Assembly (NCBI RefSeq): GCF_000308555.1
Contig: NZ_BAFY01000029.1
Location: forward strand, 1-52,225
DNA from: Nocardia cyriacigeorgica NBRC 100375
Lineage (GTDB): Bacteria; Actinomycetota; Actinomycetes; Mycobacteriales; Mycobacteriaceae
Direction: 5' to 3'
Length of the DNA: 52,225 nt
Part shown: positions 45,988-52,225 of the stretch, piece by piece
How the letters are laid out: every line of letters begins with the position of its first letter
Numbering within the stretch: position 1 is the stretch's first letter
Translations under genes and position numbers: made by a program
The notes under the pieces: model-generated
What the model was told of the DNA's origin: nothing
Database searches by the model: none
The model's input: the letters and a program-made list of their open reading frames with translations, nothing else

Positions 45988-47169
45988 ATGAGTGCACAGT
46001 CGGCGCTGTCCGGGCGGGCGGCGATCGCGGGGATCGGCGCCACCGATTTCTCCAAGGATTCCGGACGCAGCGAATTGCGGCTGGCCGCCGAGGCCGTCAC
46101 CGCGGCATTGGCCGACGCGGGCCTGACGCCCGCCGACGTCGACGGCCTGACCACCTTCACCATGGACACCAACACCCAGGCCGCGGTCGCGCGTGCGGTG
46201 GGTATTCCGCAGCTGAAGTTCTTCAGCGACATCCGCTACGGTGGCGGCGCGGCCTGCGCGACGGTGCAGCAGGCGGCCATGGCGGTGGCCACCGGTGTGG
46301 CCGATGTGGTGGTGGCGTACCGGGCGTTCAACGAGCGTTCGGAATCGCGGTTCGGGCAGTTCTCCACCGCCTTGGCGACCGCACCCACGTCCTCTGGTGT
46401 GGACGCGGGCTGGTCGTATCCGCAAGGGCTCGGTACGCCCGCCGCGCAGGTGGCGATGGTCGCGCGCCGCTATATGCACGTATACGGCGCCACCAGTGCC
46501 GATTTCGGCCGCGTCGCCGTCGCCGATCGCAAACATGCCGCGGTGAATCCGAACGCCTTCTTCTACGGCAAGCCGATCACCCTGGAAGATCATCAGAATT
46601 CGCGCTGGATCGCCGAACCGCTGCATTTGCTGGACTGCTGCCAGGAATCCGACGGCGGCGTGGCCATCGTGGTCACCAGCGTCGAGCGGGCCAAGGATCT
46701 GCCCAACCGTCCGGCCGTCATCACCGCCGCCGCCCAGGGCAGCGGCGCCGACCAATACGTGATGACCAGCTACTACCGCGACGCCATGACCGGCCTGCCC
46801 GAAATGGGCCTGGTCGGCGACCAGCTGTGGTCCCAGAGCGGCCTGCGCCCCGACGACATGCAAGCGGCCATCCTCTACGACCACTTCACCCCGTTCGTCC
46901 TGATGCAGCTCGAAGAACTCGGCTTCTGCCCCCGCGGCGAAGCCAAGAACTTCATCGCCGACGGCGCCATCGAACTCGGCGGCCGCCTCCCGCTCAACAC
47001 CCACGGCGGCCAACTCGGCGAGGCCTACATCCACGGCATGAACGGCATCGCCGAAGCGGTCCGCCAAATCCGCGGCACCTCGGTCAACCAGGTCGAGGAC
47101 CTGACCAACATCCTGGTCACCGCGGGTACGGGGGTTCCGACGTCGGGGCTGGTCCTCAGCGCTGCCTGA
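45988..47169 (+). CDS. ltp2: Ltp2, thiolase-like steroid side-chain aldolase
   Basis: A 393-residue lipid-transfer-protein/thiolase-fold enzyme. In mycobacteria Ltp2 with ChsH2-DUF35 performs the retro-aldol step that removes propionyl-CoA and leaves an androstene-17-one. Seen are the N-terminal AAIAGIGATDFSKDSGRSELRLAAEAV and C-terminal GGRLPLNTHGGQLGEAYIHGMNGIAEAVRQIRG, both typical. The ATG at 45988 has GGAAGCAGG before it. It is the last gene of the KstR-controlled operon and is followed by a large inverted repeat. Confidence 0.92.
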   Translation: MSAQSALSGRAAIAGIGATDFSKDSGRSELRLAAEAVTAALADAGLTPADVDGLTTFTMDTNTQAAVARAVGIPQLKFFSDIRYGGGAACATVQQAAMAVATGVADVVVAYRAFNERSESRFGQFSTALATAPTSSGVDAGWSYPQGLGTPAAQVAMVARRYMHVYGATSADFGRVAVADRKHAAVNPNAFFYGKPITLEDHQNSRWIAEPLHLLDCCQESDGGVAIVVTSVERAKDLPNRPAVITAAAQGSGADQYVMTSYYRDAMTGLPEMGLVGDQLWSQSGLRPDDMQAAILYDHFTPFVLMQLEELGFCPRGEAKNFIADGAIELGGRLPLNTHGGQLGEAYIHGMNGIAEAVRQIRGTSVNQVEDLTNILVTAGTGVPTSGLVLSAA

Positions 47170-47176
47170 GCGCGCA

Positions 47177-47227
47177 GAGTCACATGGCCGAGAGGTCCTC
47201 TCGGCGTTTGCCTCGGCCATGTGGCTC
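47177..47227 (+). terminator. Terminator with alternative hairpins after ltp2
   Basis: CACATGGCCGAG (47181-47192) pairs perfectly with CTCGGCCATGTG (47212-47223), extended by GAG/CTC outside. Inside it GCCGAGAGG-T-CCTCTCGGC (47187-47205) is a second perfect hairpin that cannot form together with the first. It lies eight bases past the ltp2 stop. There is no T-tract. Confidence 0.65.
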
Positions 47228-47343
47228 TCGGTAGGTGCTGTTGCGTGCGCGGGATGCAATAGCGTCCTCGAAGTGAGCCCGGCAGCCATCCGGACGGTTG
47301 GTGAGCCGGGCTTCGCGCATGGTGCGCGGCAGTCCAACCAGCC

Positions 47344-47375
47344 GTGTAGCCCAGGGTGCTACGTGTGGCTACACT
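47344..47375 (+). promoter_or_regulatory. Promoter and operator of the vapBC operon
   Basis: GTGTAGCC (47344-47351) and GGCTACAC (47367-47374) are exact inverted repeats 15 bases apart, and GTAGC (47346-47350) pairs also with GCTAC (47358-47362). The right arm overlaps the -10 element TACACT (47370-47375), which lies six bases before the antitoxin ATG. This fits autoregulation by the VapBC complex and a leaderless mRNA. Confidence 0.7.
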
Positions 47376-47381
47376 GGTGGC

Positions 47382-47660
47382 ATGAAGACGATCACCCAGC
47401 GCGAGCTACGGAACAACTCGGCTGCCGTGATGGATGCAGTCGAGGCCGGCGAAACGTACGTCGTGACGCGCAACGGCGTCGAGGTGGCCGAGGTGCGGCC
47501 GATTGTTCGCCGTCGGCGGATGACAGCACATGAGTTGGTTGCACGGCATCGCCACCTGCCGCGCGTCGACTACGAGGCGATGCGGCGCGAGGCGGACGAG
47601 TTCTTCGGCACCGAAGACCGCGTCGGCGATGACGACCCGTGGCAGCGCGCGCGTGGCTGA
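47382..47660 (+). CDS. VapB-type antitoxin (Phd/YefM family)
   Basis: A 92-residue antitoxin. The N-terminal DNA-binding domain reads [40 protein letters not shown], in part, the Phd/YefM fold; the C-terminal part ([24 protein letters not shown]) is acidic and would wrap the toxin. It is leaderless, with an inverted-repeat operator at its promoter. It overlaps the toxin gene by eight bases, the normal arrangement. The longer frame upstream is not used. Confidence 0.92.
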   Translation: MKTITQRELRNNSAAVMDAVEAGETYVVTRNGVEVAEVRPIVRRRRMTAHELVARHRHLPRVDYEAMRREADEFFGTEDRVGDDDPWQRARG

Positions 47661-48057
47661 TCGCCGCGAAACAGGGATTCTCGATACCTGTACGTACCTC
47701 GACCTCGGCCTACTCGACCCGGAGGCACTACCAAACCTGCCGCAGATCACGGCTATCACCTTGGCGGAGCTGCAACAAGGTGTTGCGATGGCGCGCGACG
47801 CAGCCGAGCGGGCAGTCCGAACCGAGCAGCTGGCGGCGGCGATCGTCGAATTCGATCCACTGCCATTCGACGAGGCTGCGGCGACCCGATACGGGACCCT
47901 GGTCGCTTTGACAATCGCCGCGGGTCGCAACCCTCGGCCTCGCCGGATGGACCTGCTCATCGCGGCGACCGCCTCTGCCCGTGGTCTGGCGCTCTACACT
48001 CGCAATGGTGCCGATTTCAGGGGGCTCGAAAGCATGGTCGACATAGTCGAACTGTGA
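47653..48057 (+). CDS. VapC-type PIN-domain toxin
   Basis: A 134-residue PIN ribonuclease. The acidic active-site residues are Asp in ILDTCTYL (near residue 11), Glu in TLAELQQG (near 39) and Asp in [11 protein letters not shown] (near 99), with a last Asp in NGADFRGL. VapC toxins cut specific tRNAs or rRNA and are neutralised by the antitoxin. GTG 47653 is the start, overlapping the antitoxin gene. The pair is an insertion between ltp2 and the ATPase gene relative to mycobacterial order, and may have come by transfer. Confidence 0.9.
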   Translation: MADRRETGILDTCTYLDLGLLDPEALPNLPQITAITLAELQQGVAMARDAAERAVRTEQLAAAIVEFDPLPFDEAAATRYGTLVALTIAAGRNPRPRRMDLLIAATASARGLALYTRNGADFRGLESMVDIVEL

Positions 48058-48150
48058 TCTGTCCCCTGAAAGGTGTGCGTAGCACGCTGGTTCGGGTTGA
48101 GTGGAAGTCGCTGCCCGACTTGGGGTGCATGCAACTACCGGGGAGATGCG

Positions 48151-49164
48151 ATGGAAGCCGCAGCGATCCAACTCGACGCCGACCAGCAGCGGGCGGCCTC
48201 TTGCCTGGCCGACCTACTCGACCGCCACCACCGCCCCCTGAAAAACCACCGCGGCATCTACCTGCACGGCCGTCCGGGCCGCGGCAAGACCATGGTGATG
48301 GATCGCTTCTTCGCCTCCGTGGACCCGAAACACAAGCGCCGCTTCCACTTCCACACCTTCTTCACCGGCCTGCACGCGCAGACCCACGTGCACGGCTCCA
48401 TCGATAAGGCCATCGACACCCTGCTCGGCAAGGCCCGGCTGGTGTGTTTCGACGAATTCCATGTGCACGACATCGGCGACGCCATGCTCATCACCCGCAT
48501 GCTCGACGCCCTGTTCGCCCGTCGCCTCACCCTGGTGGTCACCTCGAATTACGCACCGGCCGAACTGCTTCCGAACCCGCTGTTCCACGACCTGTTCGTG
48601 CCGACCATCGAACGCATCGTCGCCGAACTCGACGTGGTCTCACTGGACGGCCCGCTCGACTACCGCACCATCGCCCACGGCCGCGCGGCGGGTTTCCGGG
48701 CGGGCCGCTACATCGTCGGCCCTGCGCCGGCCTTCGGCCGTACCGGCCGCCAGGAGTCGGCCGTGTCCGATGACGATTCGCCGGGCAGTCCCGGCCCGCG
48801 AGTCGGGGTCGCAGTGGGCAGCCGGACCGTACGGGCACTGGCCGTCGACGACGCGACCATCACCCTCGATTTCACCGACCTGTGCGCCACGCCCACCTCC
48901 GCTGCCGACTACATCGACCTCGCCGAGCGGTTCCCAACCTGGACCCTCTGCGGCGTACCGCTCCTGCGCGAAGTGCCACCGGACTGGGCGATGCGCCTGG
49001 TGAACCTCGTCGACGTCCTCTACGACGCCGACCGAACCCTCACCGTCTACGCGCAGGCCCCGGTCCAAGAGCTCGTCGCCGGTGTACGCGACGTCCCCGA
49101 TATCGCAAGAGCGGCCAGCCGTCTTGGTGAGTTGTCACAAACCGAGGCGGTGGCTGTCAGTTAG
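48151..49164 (+). CDS. zapE: ZapE/AFG1-family ATPase
   Basis: A 337-residue P-loop ATPase. It has Walker A HGRPGRGKTMVMDRFF (near residue 40), FHTFFTGLHAQTH and Walker B ARLVCFDEFHVHDIGDAMLITRM, followed by the sensor segment VVTSNYAPAELLPNPLFHDLF. ZapE is linked to cell division in proteobacteria; AFG1 acts in mitochondrial protein quality control. The role in actinobacteria is unclear. The ATG at 48151 follows GGGGAG. The C-terminal third (residues 190-337) holds a shorter insert (SDDDSPGSPGPR) than in some relatives. Confidence 0.88.
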   Translation: MEAAAIQLDADQQRAASCLADLLDRHHRPLKNHRGIYLHGRPGRGKTMVMDRFFASVDPKHKRRFHFHTFFTGLHAQTHVHGSIDKAIDTLLGKARLVCFDEFHVHDIGDAMLITRMLDALFARRLTLVVTSNYAPAELLPNPLFHDLFVPTIERIVAELDVVSLDGPLDYRTIAHGRAAGFRAGRYIVGPAPAFGRTGRQESAVSDDDSPGSPGPRVGVAVGSRTVRALAVDDATITLDFTDLCATPTSAADYIDLAERFPTWTLCGVPLLREVPPDWAMRLVNLVDVLYDADRTLTVYAQAPVQELVAGVRDVPDIARAASRLGELSQTEAVAVS

Positions 49165-49312
49165 CTGAGCCAACTCCGGGCGCCCCCGCCGCGACCTGGG
49201 ACGAGGCAGTTAAAACGGACGTTCTCCGAAGTAATCGATTCCCTCCCGAGCGGACCGTTCGGCATGTAACTATGTGGCTGTTTTGGGCAGTACACAAGTA
49301 TGGGGTAACGCA

Positions 49313-50269
49313 GTGGTCCGGTCGCGAGCGCCGATATCGCGCGTGATCGTGGTGATCACGCTGCTCGTCTGCGCCGTTATCGCGTTGCGCGGCTATCTGC
49401 CGGGCGTCACCGAATCCGAGGACGACGGCCCGTCGGCCATGTCCGCCATCGCCGTGGCGCTCATGCCCGTGCTGCTGACGGTGTCGGTGGTCATCCTGCT
49501 GGCCGGCGTCATCGCCAGTCAGCACCGCCTGCCGTTGGCCATGCCCGAACCCGATCCGGACACCGATCGCGAACCGTGGAAGCTGGGCCGTGCCGGGTTG
49601 ATCGTGCTCGGCCTCCTCACCGCGCTTGCCCTGTTGTTCGCTCTCGTCTCGGCCGTCTACTTCGTCGGCCTGCAACCCGACGCCGACACCTCGGTCGCGC
49701 CGCCGGCCGGCACCGCGACCCCGAGCCCGACCACCGGCGAAACCGAGCCCACCGACCCGTCCACCGCCACCGAACCCGCCGAACTCGCGGGCACCGCGCT
49801 GGTGCTGGCCGTCGTCGCCGCGGTCACCCTGGTCGGCGTGGCCATCGCGGGCCTGGTCGTCGTCGCGATCAGCACCCGCCGCAAGCCGGCTCCCGAACCC
49901 GAACCGGTCGCCCCCGTCGCGGAGACCGCTGCCGATTCGCTGGCCCGCGCCGCCGAAATGGGCCTGGCCGCGATGGCCGCGCCCGGCCAGGACCCGCGGA
50001 CCGCGATCATCGCCTGCTACGTCGCCATGGAGCGCGGCTTGTCCGCCGCCCGTTCGGCGGCACCGCTGGCCTCCGACACACCGATGGAGGTGCTGGCTCG
50101 CGCGTTCGAGCACGGCGCCCTGCACGATGCGTCCGCGCGCGAGCTGGTGGCGCTGTTCGAGGAGGCCAGGTTCAGTCCCCATTCCATGATGGAATGGCAG
50201 CGTATGCGCGCCGAACAATTGCTGCGCATCGTGCTCGCCGACCTGCAAGGGGAGGTGGTGCCCACATGA
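49313..50269 (+). CDS. DUF4129-type membrane protein of a MoxR cluster
   Basis: A 318-residue protein with about four transmembrane segments (near residues 8-26, 47-70, 92-118 and 157-184), a Pro/Thr/Glu-rich loop (residues 120-155) and a cytoplasmic C-terminal domain with DPRTAIIACYVAMERGL and AARELVALFEEARFSPHSM, the DUF4129 pattern. GTG 49313 has GGGG upstream; GTG 49274 would add 13 residues. It overlaps the next gene by four bases, and the cluster continues with MoxR and DUF58, a module known to act on membrane or envelope assembly. Confidence 0.8.
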   Translation: MVRSRAPISRVIVVITLLVCAVIALRGYLPGVTESEDDGPSAMSAIAVALMPVLLTVSVVILLAGVIASQHRLPLAMPEPDPDTDREPWKLGRAGLIVLGLLTALALLFALVSAVYFVGLQPDADTSVAPPAGTATPSPTTGETEPTDPSTATEPAELAGTALVLAVVAAVTLVGVAIAGLVVVAISTRRKPAPEPEPVAPVAETAADSLARAAEMGLAAMAAPGQDPRTAIIACYVAMERGLSAARSAAPLASDTPMEVLARAFEHGALHDASARELVALFEEARFSPHSMMEWQRMRAEQLLRIVLADLQGEVVPT

Positions 50270-50763
50270 CGCGACTGAGCATGGTCGTCACCGCGGTGCT
50301 GGTGGTCGTGGTGATCGAGTTGGTCACCCTCGGCCGCGCCCGCGAGGCGACGCTCGCCGCCGCCGGTGTCCCGGTGGCGGTCGCCCTGGCTTGGCTGGTG
50401 TGGTCGCTGCTGGGCCGATCCGGTCCGCGCGAGCCCGATCTGCCCGACGAGATCGAGAACGGTCCCGCCGAGATGCTGCACCGCTGGCATGCCAGGGCGC
50501 AGATGCTCGCCGAACGCGCCGACGGCACCCGCGCGGATTGGGACCGCTACCTACGTCCCCTGTTGGCCAAAGAGTTCGAGTTGTCGGCCGGAGTGCGGGT
50601 CGCCAAGAACCGCAAGGCGATCGAGGCCGCCGGTATCCACCAGTTCGGTCCCGAACTGTGGCGTTGGGTGGATCCGGCGAACTCGGAACTGCGCGACCAG
50701 GTCGGTCGCGCACCGGGACGGGAGGCGTTGGACGAGATCCTGCGCCGACTGCAGAGAATGTGA
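50266..50763 (+). CDS. Membrane protein of the MoxR cluster, unknown function
   Basis: A 165-residue protein with two hydrophobic segments (about residues 5-22 and 28-47) followed by a soluble, helical domain of about 110 residues (EMLHRWHARAQMLAERADGTRADWDRYLRPLLAKEFEL, in part). I do not recognise a named family. It starts within the stop of the DUF4129 gene (ATGA) and lies 28 bases before moxR, so it belongs to the same operon. Confidence 0.75.
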   Translation: MTRLSMVVTAVLVVVVIELVTLGRAREATLAAAGVPVAVALAWLVWSLLGRSGPREPDLPDEIENGPAEMLHRWHARAQMLAERADGTRADWDRYLRPLLAKEFELSAGVRVAKNRKAIEAAGIHQFGPELWRWVDPANSELRDQVGRAPGREALDEILRRLQRM

Positions 50764-50791
50764 AACGGGTTGAGCAAGTGCGGGTAGACAA

Positions 50792-51754
50792 ATGACGATG
50801 CCTTTGGACGTGACCGTCCAACGCAGTGAGGCCGTGCTACGGGAGTTGTCCCGGGTCGTGGTCGGCAAACGAGACGAGCTGCAGCTCATCTTGATCGCGG
50901 TGCTGTCCGGCGGGCACGTGCTGATCGAGGATCTGCCCGGCCTCGGCAAGACGCTCATCGCCAGATCGTTCGCCGCCGCGCTCGGCCTGGATTTCGCCAG
51001 GGTGCAGTTCACCCCCGATCTGCTGCCTGCGGATCTGCTCGGGTCGACCATCTACGACATGTCCACCGGCCGGTTCACCTTCCGTCGCGGCCCGGTGTTC
51101 ACCAATATGCTGCTGGCCGACGAGATCAACCGGACCCCGCCGAAGACGCAGGCCGCGCTGCTGGAGGCGATGGCCGAGGGGCAGGTCAGTATCGACGGTG
51201 AAACCTTCCCGCTGCCACAGCCTTTCATCGTGCTCGCCACCGACAACCCCATCGAATACGAGGGCACCTATCCGCTGCCGGAGGCGCAGCTGGACCGGTT
51301 CGCCATCCAGTTGCGGCTCGGTTATCTGTCCGAGCGCGACGAAACCCAGATGATCCGGCGCAGGCTCGAACGCGGCGCCACCGTCCCGCAGGTGGGGCAG
51401 GTGGTGGACGCGAACGGCCTGATGGAGATGCGGCATTCGGTCGAGTTCGTCACCGTGCACCCGGACGTCGTCGGCTACGTCGTCGCACTCGCCGCGGCGA
51501 CCCGCGGACATCCGCAGGTCGAAGTGGGTGCGAGCCCGCGCGCGGAACTGGATCTGGTGCAGATGTCGCGGGCGCGGGCGCTGCTGCTCGGCCGCGATTA
51601 CGTCATCCCCGAGGACGTGAAGGCGCTGGCGATTCCGGCCATGGCGCACCGGATCACGCTGCGGCCCGAGATGTGGGTGCGCCGGATCCGGGGTGAGGAC
51701 GTGATCTCCGAACTGCTGCGTCGACTGCCCGTCCCGCGCGCCGCCACGCCATGA
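50792..51754 (+). CDS. moxR: MoxR-family AAA+ ATPase
   Basis: A 320-residue AAA+ ATPase. Walker A is EDLPGLGKTLIARSF (near residue 49), Walker B is MLLADEINRTPPKTQAALLEAM (near 110), and sensor 1 is ATDNPIEYEGTYPLPEAQLDRF. MoxR proteins act as chaperones, usually together with von Willebrand-type or DUF58 proteins. The DUF58 gene follows with a four-base overlap. The start ATG 50792 is followed by a second ATG six bases later; I see no strong ribosome binding site. Confidence 0.92.
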   Translation: MTMPLDVTVQRSEAVLRELSRVVVGKRDELQLILIAVLSGGHVLIEDLPGLGKTLIARSFAAALGLDFARVQFTPDLLPADLLGSTIYDMSTGRFTFRRGPVFTNMLLADEINRTPPKTQAALLEAMAEGQVSIDGETFPLPQPFIVLATDNPIEYEGTYPLPEAQLDRFAIQLRLGYLSERDETQMIRRRLERGATVPQVGQVVDANGLMEMRHSVEFVTVHPDVVGYVVALAAATRGHPQVEVGASPRAELDLVQMSRARALLLGRDYVIPEDVKALAIPAMAHRITLRPEMWVRRIRGEDVISELLRRLPVPRAATP

Positions 51755-52225
51755 GGCATCGCGACTCGAGCACTGCGCTCGAGGCCGAATTGCAGTGGCG
51801 TCCAGCGCCATTGGTGTACATGCTGGCCGGGTGCGCGGCCGTCGCGCTGGTGCTCGCGATCGCGGTGAACAGCTGGCAGCTCGTGGTGTTCGCGGCGCCG
51901 CTGCTCGGGGTGCTCGCGACGGCGCCGTGGCAGCAGTCGCGGACCCGTATCCAGGTCGACGGTGGTCCGACCCAGCGCTGCTTCGAGACCGAAGAGGTGG
52001 TGCTGACCGTCGCGGCGTTCGTCGAGGAGGGACACGCGCTGCTGCGCTGCACCCCCGAGCCCACCAAGGGCCTGGAGACCGTGATCGAGGAGGCCAGCGA
52101 TTCCGGTGCCGCGCCGGCCGGGCTGCGGTTGGCGTTGTCGGCCACACGCTGGGGCCGTTATCCGGTGAATGTCCGGGTATCGGCATTGAGCCCGGCCGGG
52201 CTGTCGGTGGCGACGGTGCGGCTGC
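51751..52225 (+). CDS. DUF58-type protein, N-terminal part
   Basis: The gene runs off the right edge; 158 residues are visible. It starts with two hydrophobic segments (residues 24-40 and 45-60), then a soluble region. DUF58 proteins that follow MoxR have this membrane-anchored layout and carry the diagnostic motif later, outside the window. It begins in the MoxR stop (ATGA). Confidence 0.75.
   Translation, partial: MRHRDSSTALEAELQWRPAPLVYMLAGCAAVALVLAIAVNSWQLVVFAAPLLGVLATAPWQQSRTRIQVDGGPTQRCFETEEVVLTVAAFVEEGHALLRCTPEPTKGLETVIEEASDSGAAPAGLRLALSATRWGRYPVNVRVSALSPAGLSVATVRL

Overview
The window is high-GC, densely packed DNA from a mycolic-acid actinobacterium, most likely Nocardia or a close relative such as Rhodococcus. 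I base this on gene content and order: panC-panD-coaX-lysS-lsr2-clpC1, mhuD-hydrolase-mutY-canB, radA-lpqE-carD-ispD-ispF-cysS-rlmB and kstR-fadE34 follow, from memory, the Mycobacterium tuberculosis Rv3602c to Rv3573c order, with local insertions. No rRNA, tRNA, insertion sequence, prophage or CRISPR array was seen.

Positions 1-10245 (all +) hold coenzyme A precursor synthesis (panC tail, panD, coaX), a two-gene cysteine-catabolism operon (cysteine dioxygenase and rhodanese) behind a 13-codon leaderless leader ORF with two Cys codons and mutually exclusive RNA pairings, then lysS, the nucleoid protein lsr2, an FHA/HTH regulator, a DUF1772 membrane protein, a secreted lipase behind a near-perfect palindrome, and clpC1. 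Positions 10351-15275 hold a two-component system (kinase to regulator to SHOCT protein) divergent from an ABC transporter. Positions 15279-17974 hold a TetR regulator divergent from an azoreductase-SMR exporter operon with two palindromic operator candidates between them, then SRPBCC and OsmC proteins. Positions 18050-19189 hold the cobalt transporter genes cbtB-cbtA behind a cobalamin riboswitch.

Positions 19260-30005 are conserved housekeeping: heme-degrading MhuD, an alpha/beta hydrolase, MutY, a beta carbonic anhydrase, a membrane protein, RadA (without the usual neighbour disA), an LpqE-like lipoprotein, CarD, the MEP-pathway enzymes IspD and IspF, CysS, RlmB and a small membrane protein. 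Positions 30019-39093 are more accessory: an enoyl-CoA hydratase and acyl-CoA dehydrogenase pair, a HxlR regulator divergent from a nitroreductase, a zinc/manganese ABC importer with a Zur-like box, and a fused trehalose-phosphatase/GH15 glucosidase.

Positions 39201-47169 form a sterol side-chain module: the repressor KstR, a perfect KstR operator, then a tight operon of fadE34, chsE1, chsE2, chsH2, chsH1 and ltp2. Together these would remove the last side-chain carbons of cholesterol and release propionyl-CoA. The window ends with a VapBC toxin-antitoxin pair, a ZapE-like ATPase and a MoxR/DUF58 membrane cluster cut by the right edge.

The most interesting non-coding signals are the poly-Cys leader and attenuator at 1590-1702, the riboswitch closing stem that abuts the cbtB ribosome binding site, several regulator-operator palindromes, and many probable leaderless starts. 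I found no wholly unknown multi-gene system; the cysteine leader is the strongest candidate for an under-described one.
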